Counted from the stretch's first letter, positions 1-8,003 are shown. The stretch is 18,458 nt of DNA from Chloroflexota bacterium (GCA_013152695.1 JAADFV010000319.1:1-18458), one strand, 5' to 3'. Made by a program: numbers and translations. Notes: generated by a model not told the origin, from the sequence alone.

Positions 1-89
1 TTTTCCTTGTCTACTTTTACCTTTTTCCCTTATCTACTTGTTCCTTTTTTCAGATCAGCGTCATCCCTTCGATCTGCGTCATCCGCGTC
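1..89. repeat. Short degenerate tandem-like repeats downstream of the FtsB-like gene
   Basis: This stretch at the window edge has no gene I can support. It holds two copies of GATC(A/T)GCGTCATCC at 53-66 and 71-84, differing at one base with an 18-bp period. It also holds two looser pyrimidine-rich units of the type CTTGTCTACTT / CTTATCTACTTG, starting near 6 and 28. The composition is strongly strand-biased (T and C rich on the plus strand). It resembles a remnant of an intergenic repeat family rather than a terminator, because no stem is present. Seen directly: the repeated units. Inferred: that they belong to a dispersed family. Confidence 0.5.
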
Positions 90-485
90 CTATTTACGGA
101 AAAGTGCCAGCCATAGCTGCCAATTTTCGGGTGTAGGTTCAGGGGTACTCACAACTTCAGTCGTATCGGAGATAACAGCCATCTCTTCGATAAGCGGCGA
201 GATCGGTTGATCCCCCGGTTTGACCAAGTTAAACTCATCACGGGCAAATTCCTCCACCCGAGGTTCCGAATCACTGTTGATGAGCGCCCCTAGCAAGGCT
301 GCTTTGCGTTCCTTTTCAGCCTGCACCGATTGCTGGAGCCTGACATAGTCCTCTTGCACCCGCCCGCTTTTGAGCACCTTACCGGTGTAACCGATAATAA
401 AAAACAGAACGGCCACAATACCAATAGCAATGACGAGCTGGCGAACCGTAAGAAGCTGTTTTTGAGGCAAAGGCCCACGTCCCAT
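90..485 (-). CDS. Septum formation initiator (DivIC/FtsB-like) protein
   Basis: This is a 131-residue single-pass membrane protein. A short basic N-terminus (residues 1-14) is followed by one hydrophobic segment at about 16-36, then a charged stretch at about 37-65 that looks like a coiled coil. A Pro/Thr-rich tail follows. This is the layout of the DivIC/FtsB family, small bitopic proteins that join FtsL and FtsQ/DivIB in the division complex. The phrase EFARDEFNLVKPGD (about 79-92) matches the family's conserved end of the coiled coil, where DivIC-type proteins have a similar 'R.....V.PGE' pattern. The ATG at 485 has AGGAG about 11 nt upstream, which is rather far. It lies downstream of tRNA-Leu on the same strand, past a likely terminator. 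Symbol withheld because ftsB and divIC cannot be separated from sequence alone. Confidence 0.8.
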   Translation of the reverse strand: MGRGPLPQKQLLTVRQLVIAIGIVAVLFFIIGYTGKVLKSGRVQEDYVRLQQSVQAEKERKAALLGALINSDSEPRVEEFARDEFNLVKPGDQPISPLIEEMAVISDTTEVVSTPEPTPENWQLWLALFRK

Positions 486-562
486 GATGACCTACACTCC
501 TATGTTTCAGGTGTGTCGTTTCGTCGGGTAGACAGGGCTGAATTTGATAAAGGCCTGCCTTT

Positions 563-596
563 AACAAAAACTCCCTGCCATACAAAGGTTAGGGAG
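563..596 (-). terminator. Rho-independent terminator after tRNA-Leu
   Basis: On the minus strand the tRNA-Leu is followed by CTCCCT (596-591), a 14-nt loop that includes a further possible CC/GG pairing, AGGGAG (576-571), and then TTTTTGTT. The next 15 bases on that strand hold a second perfect palindrome, AAAGGC-AG-GCCTTT (562-549). The position directly behind the tRNA fits termination of its transcript before the FtsB-like gene. Confidence 0.7.
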
Positions 597-603
597 ATCA
601 GAG

Positions 604-688
604 TGCCGATGGAGGGATTTGAACCCCCACGGGCCTAATGCCCACTGCGCCCTGAACGCAGCGCGTCTGCCAGTTCCGCCACATCGGC
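604..688 (-). tRNA. tRNA-Leu (anticodon CAG)
   Basis: The reverse strand gives an 85-nt class II tRNA. The acceptor stem GCCGATG pairs with CATCGGC and the discriminator base is A (604). The anticodon arm CTGCG-TTCAGGG-CGCAG carries anticodon CAG. The long variable arm (TGGGCATTAGGCCCG region) is typical of tRNA-Leu, and the T arm contains GGTTCAAATCC. The 3' CCA is not encoded, since CTC follows the discriminator, so it must be added after transcription. It reads codon CUG. Confidence 0.95.
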
Positions 689-718
689 AAATATATTTCT
701 AAAGCGAAATCTTGCTAT

Positions 719-746
719 ATTCTACACTACTTTTGCAGTTTGTCAA
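719..746 (-). promoter_or_regulatory. Sigma-70-type promoter for tRNA-Leu
   Basis: A consensus -35 TTGACA (746-741), a 16-nt spacer and a -10 TAGAAT (724-719) precede the tRNA by about 30 bases. The -35 lies inside the last codons of the solute-binding protein gene and sits in a 15-bp palindrome, CAGTTTG-T-CAAACTG (736-750). The tRNA therefore starts its own transcript from within the end of the upstream gene. Confidence 0.7.
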
Positions 747-2415
747 ACTGAAGCGTACGTCTTTCGGAAAGCGTAACTTTACGAGTTTGCATGTACCATT
801 GCGGAAATGTAGCAAAACGATCTGCCGGCATATTGAGCATACCCACTTCCACATCCTTCACCTCTGTGGATACACCATACGTATAAAGCCCATAATAGAG
901 GGGAATAGCAGGAAGATCGGTGACAAAAATTGACTGAAACTCCTGGTAAAGAAGGCGACGCTCTGCCTGATCGCTGGTCACCCGTGCCTGTTCCATGGCA
1001 ATATCGGCCTGGCGATTATTCCAGCCACTATAGTTTTGCCCCTGAGGGCTGATTTGCGTACTATGCCAAAGGGGATAGGGGTCAGGATCGCCGATCATCT
1101 CCCAATTGACGAGGGCGACACTGAAATTGCGCGGAACCAAAAAATCGGATACTAAACCGGTGAAAGAGACAGGCTGAGGAATCGCGCGTACTCCAATTTG
1201 TGCCCAACTTTCGCTTAGGGTGCGGCTGATAAGCTGAGAATGCGGTGCATCGTCACTGAGCAACACGAACTCCAGAGAAACACCCTTTTTCTCCCGAACG
1301 CCATCCCCGTCCTCATCCACCCATCCGGCCTCATCAAGCAAAGCCTGGGCCTCTTTCAAATCATACGGAGGCGTCTGAATATCGGGATCATACGCCCAGG
1401 AATTGGGCAAGAATGGGCTGTTTGCTACCATCCCCAGACCGGGAATAATTTCATCAAGGAGGTGTTGTTTATCGACGGCATAGGCCAGAGCTTGTCGCAC
1501 TTGCACATCTTGCAAAAAAGGTGTATTCGCCGTATCGACATTGAAGAGCACCATGGTGATGTCGGAAAGCGGCGAAGTGAAGAGTTGCAGGTTGGGCATA
1601 GCTTCTGCCTGCTGCACGAACTCTGGGAGGATGCGACTCACCCCCTGCACATCCCCAACCTCGGCCGCGGCCAAAATACTGGGATAGTCTGGGTAAAAAC
1701 GAAACTCCAGCGCATCGAGGTACGGAACCGTATCAAGAACGCGAAGATTGGGCTCCAGACGAATATGCTGACTATCAAGCTCAGTCACGCGGAAGGGGCC
1801 GCTGCCCACCGGTTGCGTATTGAGCATGGCTTTCGGCATTTCGCGTGGGCTATAGCGCTGCCAATAATGCTTGGGGATCACCCCAAACCAACGAATCGTC
1901 GTATAATCGGGAAACGGGGCGTATGGCTCAGAAAGATGAAAAACAACAGTGCGCTCATCCACCGCCTCGGCGATGACCGAGCGCCACAATGCCGCCAGGT
2001 CGGGGAGCACCTGCAGGTCGGGGTCCTGCATCAAGTTGACGGTATAAATCACATCATCGGCCGTGATACGTAAACCATCATGCCAACGCGCATCAGGCCG
2101 TAAAGTAAAAGTGAAGACATCACTGGCCGGATTGACCTCCCAGCTTTCTGCCAGGTCAGGCTGCAAGTTGCCATGCTCATCAAATTTAAGTAAACCGTTG
2201 AAGAGCAAGGCGCACAAATCCTGATCGACCGGATTGTACTGACACAACAACGGGTTGATGTATTGCGGATTTCCCGCCACCCCTTCCACAAATACGCCCC
2301 CACGAGCGGGGACGTATTCGGTCGTATAACTATAAGTTACATAGCTGAGCAGGGCAACGATAAGCATCAGCCCTAAAAGGGCTATGACTGCCTGCCAGCG
2401 TACATGACGACTCAA
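727..2415 (-). CDS. ABC-type extracytoplasmic solute-binding protein, family 5 (peptide/nickel type)
   Basis: This 562-residue protein belongs to the SBP_bac_5 family, which captures oligopeptides or related solutes outside the cell for an ABC importer. A hydrophobic segment at about 9-27 is a signal peptide or anchor. No lipobox Cys follows it, so this is a secreted or membrane-anchored form rather than a lipoprotein. Family marks are visible: the LQPDLAESWEV stretch at about 84-94, then RPDARWHDG (106-114) and TADDVIYT (118-125). The mature length fits the family. The likely start is TTG at 2415, with GAGG only 3 nt upstream; starting at Met17 would cut into the hydrophobic segment. It lies 31 nt after secG and probably shares its transcript. 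No permease or ATPase gene is adjacent, so the partner transporter is elsewhere and the ligand cannot be assigned. Confidence 0.88.
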   Translation of the reverse strand: MSRHVRWQAVIALLGLMLIVALLSYVTYSYTTEYVPARGGVFVEGVAGNPQYINPLLCQYNPVDQDLCALLFNGLLKFDEHGNLQPDLAESWEVNPASDVFTFTLRPDARWHDGLRITADDVIYTVNLMQDPDLQVLPDLAALWRSVIAEAVDERTVVFHLSEPYAPFPDYTTIRWFGVIPKHYWQRYSPREMPKAMLNTQPVGSGPFRVTELDSQHIRLEPNLRVLDTVPYLDALEFRFYPDYPSILAAAEVGDVQGVSRILPEFVQQAEAMPNLQLFTSPLSDITMVLFNVDTANTPFLQDVQVRQALAYAVDKQHLLDEIIPGLGMVANSPFLPNSWAYDPDIQTPPYDLKEAQALLDEAGWVDEDGDGVREKKGVSLEFVLLSDDAPHSQLISRTLSESWAQIGVRAIPQPVSFTGLVSDFLVPRNFSVALVNWEMIGDPDPYPLWHSTQISPQGQNYSGWNNRQADIAMEQARVTSDQAERRLLYQEFQSIFVTDLPAIPLYYGLYTYGVSTEVKDVEVGMLNMPADRFATFPQWYMQTRKVTLSERRTLQFDKLQK

Positions 2416-2446
2416 TGTCCTCTATCACTCTTTGCGAACGAGGCAC

Positions 2447-2668
2447 TCAGCCAGCCAGACGCACCGACACCATGGCCAACACAAAAAAGACAGCCGTGAG
2501 GACGATCGTCGCCTGATACAACGTCTTTTCCAGGCCGCGGCGTGTGCGATATACCGTCGTATCACTGCCGAACATACTGCCGGCGCCGCTATTCTGCGTT
2601 TGCATGAGAATGAGAACGGTTAAAACCAAAGCAACAATTATTTGAGCAACAAAAAAGATAGTTTCCAC
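2447..2668 (-). CDS. secG: Preprotein translocase subunit SecG
   Basis: This 73-residue protein has two hydrophobic helices (about 4-22 and 50-70) joined by a polar loop containing the conserved QNSGAGSMFG segment (about 25-34), which is diagnostic of SecG. SecG binds SecYE and helps the SecA-driven export of unfolded proteins through the cytoplasmic membrane. The start is GTG at 2668, with GGAG 8 nt upstream. It follows priA by 82 nt, a gap that holds a good promoter, and is followed by the solute-binding protein gene 31 nt later, itself a protein that must be exported. Length and topology are typical for the family. Confidence 0.93.
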   Translation of the reverse strand: METIFFVAQIIVALVLTVLILMQTQNSGAGSMFGSDTTVYRTRRGLEKTLYQATIVLTAVFFVLAMVSVRLAG

Positions 2669-2700
2669 TGTAATGGCTCCGTTTGAAGGGTCAGCCTGCG

Positions 2701-2730
2701 ATTATATCATTTCTGGCACGCGAAAGCCAA
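2701..2730 (-). promoter_or_regulatory. Promoter for secG and the solute-binding protein gene
   Basis: On the minus strand there is a -35 TTGGCT (2730-2725), an 18-nt spacer and a perfect -10 TATAAT (2706-2701). TGA just before the -10 gives an extended -10. It lies between the priA stop (2751) and the secG GTG (2668), leaving a leader of roughly 25 to 30 nt. Confidence 0.65.
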
Positions 2731-2750
2731 ATAGCAAGAGGACGGCAGGG

Positions 2751-5540
2751 CTATAAAATATCCACAGGATCCACATCGATGCGCCAGTTGGCTGTAAGAG
2801 GAATTCCTGCCAATAGCGGCGCTGGGTGCTGGCTGCGAAATAACAAATGCCAACGAAATTTGCCCCGTTCCTTACTAAAAAATGCCGGCGCCGGCCCAAT
2901 CATGCTAAAATCCTCTTCTTTCAGAAAACGTGCTCGCTGTTCCAGTAAGGCAGCCACTCGTTTGGTTTCAGCCTGGCAACGATCACGATTGCTATCCAGA
3001 TACAAGAGACGAGTCAAGCGCCGAAAAGGGGGATAGCCATTCTCTTGACGGAAGTGCATTTCCTGGCGATAAAAAGCAGCATAATCGTGATGGCTGGCCG
3101 CCACAATTGCATAATTGCGCGGTTGGTAGGTTTGAAAGATCACCTTCCCCCCTAAAGCAGAGCGCCCCGCCCGGCCTGCAACCTGGGTCAAGACCTGAAA
3201 AACACGCTCAGTCGCCCGAAAATCAGGTAAAAAGAGACCGACATCAGCACTCAGCACCCCTACCAAGGTCACCAGGGGTAAATCCAACCCCTTGGCAATC
3301 ATCTGCGTCCCTACCAAGACATCAGCTTTATGATCGATGAAATCCTGCAGAATCTCCTCGTGGCTGGTTTTTCCACCTGTCGTATCACGGTCCCAGCGCA
3401 AAGGTCGGGCAGCAGGAAACTCGGCTTTCAGGGCCTCTAACAACCGCTGTGTACCGGCACCAAACTCTTTGAAACGCCGGCTGTGGCATTTGGGGCACGT
3501 CTTGGGCACAGATTGCCGATAGTTGCAATGATGGCAAATGAGTACATCTCCATAGCCATGATAGGTGAGGGGCACTGCACAGCGGGGACAATGCAAGACA
3601 TAGCCACAGTCACGACACAAGACAAAAGTGGCACTGCCACGGCGGTTGAGGAAGAGAATCGCTTGTTCATTACGATCAAGGACTTGTTGCAAGGCCTGAT
3701 GGAGGGAACGCGAAAACATGGAACGGTTACCGGCACGTAACTCTTCCCGCATATCCACCACCTCCACCGGGGGTAAATCCAGCATTTCCGCCCGTTGCAG
3801 CTCAACCCCATCATCCTTCTGCAACCAAACGACCGGCCCATGACCGCGCACACGCCGCGGCAGTTCCAGGAGTGTATAGCGACCCCGCCGGGCTGCAAAC
3901 ATACTCTCCAGCGAGGGTGTGGCAGAACCCAGGAGCGTAATGGCGCCACTCAACCGCGCCAGTTCGATCGCAGCCTCACGGGCATGATAACGTGGCGTGC
4001 GAATTTGCTTGTAAGCGGTGTCATGCTCCTCATCGACGACAATCAGTCCCAAGTGGGGAAATGGGGTGAACAGGGCTGAGCGCGAACCGACGATGACATC
4101 GAATTCCCCTTGTCGCGCCCGCTGCCAGGTATCATAGCGCTCCCCATCGGAGAGTTTCGAATGCATAATTGCTACCCGGCCAGGAAACCGAGCAATGAAA
4201 CGGCGAACAGTCTGCGGTGTCAGGCTAATTTCTGGCACCAAGACGATGCCTTGCCGTCCGCTGGCCAGGACTCGCTCTAGGGTGCGCAGGTAAAGCTCAG
4301 TCTTGCCACTGCCGGTGACACCATGAAGCAAATATACCGGCGGTAATTCTCCCTCGGGCGGTGAGCTTGTCTCCAACCAGCTTTCTATGCCTTGCTGAAT
4401 TTGTGTCCAGGCGCGTTGTTGGTCATCTGTGAGCTGGGGAGGCGTATCAGGCTCGACCACGTGGCCTTCCAGGGGATCACGCCATACCTCCACTTCGCTC
4501 AATTCGATCAGACCGGCCTCGGCCAAGCGCTTGAGCGTTTGCAGATTGCTTGGAATTTGTTGGTAAAGCTCGGACACCGGTACCGGCTGGGGCCCGAGAT
4601 GCGCCAACGTCTGCAAGAGAGGCACATAACGATCAGAACCCCGCAAAGTGAGGATATGACCGGTTACCGCCTCCGGCGCCATGTTCAAGCTGATTTCCTC
4701 CCCTTCCTGACGAATCCAACCCCTTTCCAGAAGCTTCTTAATGGGTTGAAGGGAGCAGCCCAAGGCAGTCCGAACCTCAGTGATCGGCGCGCTCTGTCCT
4801 GGTTGCGAACTGAGCCAATGCAAAATCTCGGCTTGCTTGGAACGGCGCCCCATCTCTGCGAGCGCTTGCTCGATCTCCTCCGGCGCAATCGTCAGGCGGA
4901 CATGCCGGATCGTCTTTGCTACAGGTCGCGTCTTACCTTGCGTCCGATCTTGCAGGCGGACAAGGCCCTCCTTGATAAGCACGCCCAGGACATTGTCAGC
5001 CACCAGCCGGCGGTCGAGCTTGCGTAAATCGCTCAGAGAAACAGCACCATGTTGCCGCAGATGCAAAAGCAACGCTTGTTGTGCTGGCGTCGCATCCTGC
5101 GTCGTGATAGGTGCACCCGGTGTGTATTCGACCATCACTTGGGAATGGGCGCCGAAACCGGGCGGTAAAATCAGTTTGACGCACTCGCTCAGGGGCGCGA
5201 GATAAGTGAGTGAGAGCCAGCGCGCCAGTTCGATTTGGGCCGGAGTCAGGGCGGGAGAGAGGGTGACGGGCTCACCCAAAGGTTTGACGGTAATGCCCGG
5301 CGGCGCCTCGTTGGTAAGGCGCATGATCACGCCCTGGCGACGACCGCGACCAAAGGGCACCCAGACAACCTGCCCTGCCTGATAGTGCCCTCGCTGATGG
5401 TAAGGAACCCCGTAAGTAAATGTCTGTGATTCGGGCGTAAAATCGATTAGGGTTTCAGGACCGTGGGCGGATTGCGTCTGATGCTGGCGTCGATCAAGGG
5501 GTACGAAGATAACGACTTGAGCAAAACGCGCGGCTTCCAT
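2751..5540 (-). CDS. priA: Primosomal protein N' (replication restart helicase PriA)
   Basis: PriA recognises stalled forks and unwinds the lagging arm to reload the replisome. The N-terminal 3'-end-binding region covers about 1-135. The superfamily 2 helicase core has Walker A GVTGSGKT at 407-414, DEEH at 503-506 and GSATPS at 538-543. Eight Cys (642, 645, 651, 654, 669, 672, 682, 685) form the two zinc sites in the helicase insert, followed by the GTQMIAKGLD and QVAGRAGR motifs. At 929 residues it is clearly longer than the 732-residue E. coli protein. The extra length lies between about 140 and 365, where three winged-helix-like segments can be made out. The ATG at 5540 overlaps the gmk stop (TAATG), so translation is probably coupled. 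Confidence 0.96.
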   Translation of the reverse strand: MEAARFAQVVIFVPLDRRQHQTQSAHGPETLIDFTPESQTFTYGVPYHQRGHYQAGQVVWVPFGRGRRQGVIMRLTNEAPPGITVKPLGEPVTLSPALTPAQIELARWLSLTYLAPLSECVKLILPPGFGAHSQVMVEYTPGAPITTQDATPAQQALLLHLRQHGAVSLSDLRKLDRRLVADNVLGVLIKEGLVRLQDRTQGKTRPVAKTIRHVRLTIAPEEIEQALAEMGRRSKQAEILHWLSSQPGQSAPITEVRTALGCSLQPIKKLLERGWIRQEGEEISLNMAPEAVTGHILTLRGSDRYVPLLQTLAHLGPQPVPVSELYQQIPSNLQTLKRLAEAGLIELSEVEVWRDPLEGHVVEPDTPPQLTDDQQRAWTQIQQGIESWLETSSPPEGELPPVYLLHGVTGSGKTELYLRTLERVLASGRQGIVLVPEISLTPQTVRRFIARFPGRVAIMHSKLSDGERYDTWQRARQGEFDVIVGSRSALFTPFPHLGLIVVDEEHDTAYKQIRTPRYHAREAAIELARLSGAITLLGSATPSLESMFAARRGRYTLLELPRRVRGHGPVVWLQKDDGVELQRAEMLDLPPVEVVDMREELRAGNRSMFSRSLHQALQQVLDRNEQAILFLNRRGSATFVLCRDCGYVLHCPRCAVPLTYHGYGDVLICHHCNYRQSVPKTCPKCHSRRFKEFGAGTQRLLEALKAEFPAARPLRWDRDTTGGKTSHEEILQDFIDHKADVLVGTQMIAKGLDLPLVTLVGVLSADVGLFLPDFRATERVFQVLTQVAGRAGRSALGGKVIFQTYQPRNYAIVAASHHDYAAFYRQEMHFRQENGYPPFRRLTRLLYLDSNRDRCQAETKRVAALLEQRARFLKEEDFSMIGPAPAFFSKERGKFRWHLLFRSQHPAPLLAGIPLTANWRIDVDPVDIL

Positions 5541-6190
5541 TATGCCAGTTCTACACGGCGGTAATCCGTACGAGCCTTTTCGGCCGTCATGATCGCCCAG
5601 AGAACTTTCGCAGTTTCTTCCAGTTTATCATGACGGTTGATCACCGCATACTTGAATTTACGTAGTTCTGCCAATTCTTTACGGGCATAGGCGATACGGA
5701 TGGCGATTTGCTCCTCAGAATCCATTTTGCGTTCATGCAGGCGCTGAATGAGCTCTTCCTCGGTCGAAGTGGTGAGGAAAACCGTGATCGCCCCGCGTAG
5801 TTTTTTTGCCATAGTTGCCGCGCCTTGTACATCGATGCGCATGATCACATCTTCTCCCCGCGCCAACGGATCGAGGATTTCGCTCTTGGGAACACCTTTG
5901 TAATCACCATAAACCAGGGCGTATTCCAGCAACTCATCGTTATCGATCATCTCAGCAAAGCGCGTAAGCGAAACAAAATGATAATCGCGACCATCCACCT
6001 CATTGGGACGAGGTGCACGCGAGGTGGCTGTGACGACTCGATGGAAACGGACACCTAAAGCTTCGAGGGCATCGAGGGCAGAATCTTTGCCTACCCCCGA
6101 CGGGCCAGAGAGAATCATGACAATGGGACGAGGTTCATCAGGAACGCCATATTCGGAGAAGGAGGAAGAAGTTGGGGAGGGCGTATTCAT
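5540..6190 (-). CDS. gmk: Guanylate kinase
   Basis: This enzyme phosphorylates GMP to GDP using ATP in the cytoplasm. The 216-residue protein has a P-loop GPSGVGKDS (29-37), then TSRAPRPNEVDGRDYHFV (about 56-73), which is the GMP-binding TTR.PR..E..G.DY.FV motif. Further on are LLEYALVYGDYKGVPKS and the IDVQGA segment (about 118-123). The P-loop has Asp36 where the common form has Ser (GKST), although a Ser follows. A 20-residue Ser/Pro-rich N-terminal extension precedes the core. No clear Shine-Dalgarno sequence precedes the ATG at 6190, so the exact start is less certain. The gene ends in a TAATG overlap with priA and is divergent from the FmdB-type gene. Confidence 0.94.
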   Translation of the reverse strand: MNTPSPTSSSFSEYGVPDEPRPIVMILSGPSGVGKDSALDALEALGVRFHRVVTATSRAPRPNEVDGRDYHFVSLTRFAEMIDNDELLEYALVYGDYKGVPKSEILDPLARGEDVIMRIDVQGAATMAKKLRGAITVFLTTSTEEELIQRLHERKMDSEEQIAIRIAYARKELAELRKFKYAVINRHDKLEETAKVLWAIMTAEKARTDYRRVELA

Positions 6191-6252
6191 AAGAGACGTT
6201 GTTTCTAAATTGAGAGGAAAACCGATATACTTAGGGGTGTGTCCTGAGTCTG

Positions 6253-6280
6253 TTGGTTATCAGGCATGATTTATTATCAT
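6253..6280 (+). promoter_or_regulatory. Possible promoter for the FmdB-type gene
   Basis: TTGGTT (6253-6258), a 16-nt spacer and TATCAT (6275-6280) lie about 38 bases before the start codon, in the 128-bp gap shared with divergent gmk. Both hexamers match the consensus only in part, so this is a tentative call. Confidence 0.35.
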
Positions 6281-6318
6281 ATCACATCACAGTCGCCACA
6301 GAAGAAAGGAGTGTAGAT

Positions 6319-6714
6319 ATGCCGATCTACGAGTACATATGCTTGGATTGCCGTCGCAAAGTCAGCATCTTTTATCGGACTCTCACGCTGGCCGAGGCTG
6401 CCGACCCCTCATGCCCGCGCTGCCAGGGAAAGCGCTTGCACCGGGTAATCTCGCGGGTCGCCATGCTTCGTTCTGAGGAATCGCGTTTGGAAGCGCTGGC
6501 AGACCCCTCGATGTTGGCAGGTCTCGAAGAGGAAGACCCGCGGGCCTTGGGGCGTATGATGCGCCAGATGAGTGCGGAGCTGGGCGAAGAAATGGATGAT
6601 CCCGAATTGAACGAGATTGTCGATCGCCTGGAGTCCGGACAGTCACCAGAAGAAATCGAGAAATCCATGCCGGAAATTGCCGGAGATATGCCCGCACCCG
6701 GCATGGATGAGTAG
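6319..6714 (+). CDS. FmdB-family zinc-ribbon protein
   Basis: This 131-residue protein opens with MPIYEYICLDC, the hallmark of the FmdB / putative regulatory zinc-ribbon family. The Cys pairs 8/11 and 32/35 would bind one zinc. The remaining part (about 47-131) is acidic, rich in Glu, Asp and Met, and is not recognised. The family is widespread, often loosely annotated as a regulator, and its true function is not settled. The start was placed at the ATG at 6319 because GAAAGGA ends 8 nt upstream and the family begins at MPIYEY; an upstream in-frame ATG at 6253 would add 22 residues unlike the family. It is convergent with prfB, 50 bp away. Confidence 0.82.
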   Translation: MPIYEYICLDCRRKVSIFYRTLTLAEAADPSCPRCQGKRLHRVISRVAMLRSEESRLEALADPSMLAGLEEEDPRALGRMMRQMSAELGEEMDDPELNEIVDRLESGQSPEEIEKSMPEIAGDMPAPGMDE

Positions 6715-6764
6715 TTTCAGGCATTCATTTTAAGCGGTGTTCAGGCAAGTGTGGTTTGCTGCAC

Positions 6765-7869
6765 TTACTCGCCCACCTGCATCTTTAACCAGGCATCGAT
6801 AAAAGGATCGAGATCGCCATCGAGTACGGCGTTGGCATTACCGGTCTCATAGCCGGTGCGCTCATCTTTTACCATCTGGTAAGGATGAAGGACATAGTTA
6901 CGAATACGGGTACCAAACCCGGCCTTGACGTAAGCACCACGAAGCTCTGCTTCCTGTTCTTCCTTCTTGCGGAGTTCGATTTCATACAGTCGGGAGCGCA
7001 GTACTCGCATTGCCGTTTCTCGATTTTGAGTTTGACTGCGCTCGTTTTGACAGGTGACTACCAGACCGGTGGGTAGGTGCGTAAGGCGTACTGCTGTGGC
7101 ATTTTTCTGCACATTTTGGCCGCCCGCGCCTCCCGACAAGAAGACATCCATCTTGATGTCGTTGGGATGAATTTCGATATCGATATCGTCGTCGAGCAAG
7201 GGGAGTACTTCTACCTTGGCAAAAGAGGTGTGGCGTCGATTGTTGGCATCGAAAGGACTGATACGCACGAGGCGATGATTCCCTTTTTCTCCTTTCAGAT
7301 AACCATACGCCCAAGGACCCACGACCTCGACCGTCACACTCTTGATCCCCGCCTCTTCGCCGGGTGTGGTGTCGGTGATGGTTGTTTTGAAGCCATGGCG
7401 CTCGGCCCAGCGTAAATACATGCGCAGCAGCATTTGCACCCAATCTTGGGCTTCGGTGCCCCCTTCGCCGGCATGAATAGCGAGGATGGCATCATTTTGA
7501 TCATGTTCACCCGACAGGGCGAGGAGTAATTCGCGATGATCGATCTCTTTTTTCAGAGCCTTCGCCTCGTCGGCAATTTCGGCGATGGTAGACTCATCTC
7601 CCTCGGCCTCGGCCATCTCCAACAGCTCCAGGGCGTCGGATACACGCTGCGTTAAGTCGTCCCAGGCCTCAATCTGGTCTCGCAAAGCAGCAAGACGGCG
7701 CATGGTAGCTTGTGCCGCTTTGGGGTCGGCCCAGAGCTCGGGATCAGTAGCTTTTTTGTCTAATGCTTGTAGCTCGGCTAATTTGGCCGGCCAGTCAAAG
7801 ATGCCCCCGGATTGACTGGAGATGCTGCTCCAGAGATTCTAACATTGTGCGTATTTCGTTCATAAACAT
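6765..7869 (-). CDS. prfB: Peptide chain release factor 2, expressed by programmed +1 frameshift
   Basis: RF2 ends translation at UGA and UAA. The first reading frame starts at ATG 7869 (or the in-frame ATG at 7863) and stops at an in-frame TGA (7797-7795) after 24 codons. Slipping +1 on CTT (7800-7798) continues in the frame that runs to 6765, giving about 367 residues, the usual RF2 size. In that numbering the SPF stop-codon recognition motif falls at 204-206 and the GGQ catalytic motif at 249-251 (within SGGAGGQNVQK), both as expected for RF2 and not RF1. AAAGGAG (7880-7874) is the ribosome-binding site, 4 nt from the first ATG and 10 nt from the second, so either could be used. A simple annotation starting at 7703 would lose the first 55 residues. 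It is divergent from the M50 protease gene. Confidence 0.95.
7795..7809 (-). promoter_or_regulatory. RF2 programmed +1 frameshift site
   Basis: Read on the minus strand the site is CGG GGG CAT CTT TGA C, with an internal Shine-Dalgarno-like CGGGGG just upstream of the CTT slip codon and the UGA stop followed by C. This is the classic RF2 autoregulation cassette. When RF2 is scarce, slow termination at UGA lets the ribosome slip and make more RF2. Confidence 0.95.
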
Positions 7870-7973
7870 TTCGCTCCTTTGATAAAAATTTCAGGCTTAC
7901 AATTTTTTATGGTTGACCCAAATAGGCAATACCAGGGAATTTTGTCGTTAAATTAGCCAGCATGCTTTGAAAA

Positions 7974-8003
7974 AGTATAGCAGAGGCAAAGTCAATGTCA
8001 CAA
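7974..8003 (-). promoter_or_regulatory. Promoter for prfB
   Basis: On the minus strand there is TTGTGA (8003-7998), an 18-nt spacer and TATACT (7979-7974). TGC directly before the -10 forms an extended -10. This leaves a leader of about 100 nt before the prfB ATG. The leader is A/T-rich and shows no strong stem. Confidence 0.5.

Noticed and set aside
1240..2073. 277-codon open frame on the plus strand opposite the solute-binding protein gene
   Set aside because: Antisense to a clear SBP family 5 gene, with no domain features.
6715..6764. Terminator between convergent fmdB-type gene and prfB
   Set aside because: Only a weak AAGTG/CACTT pairing and a short TTCAGGCA direct repeat are present, with no T tract on either strand.
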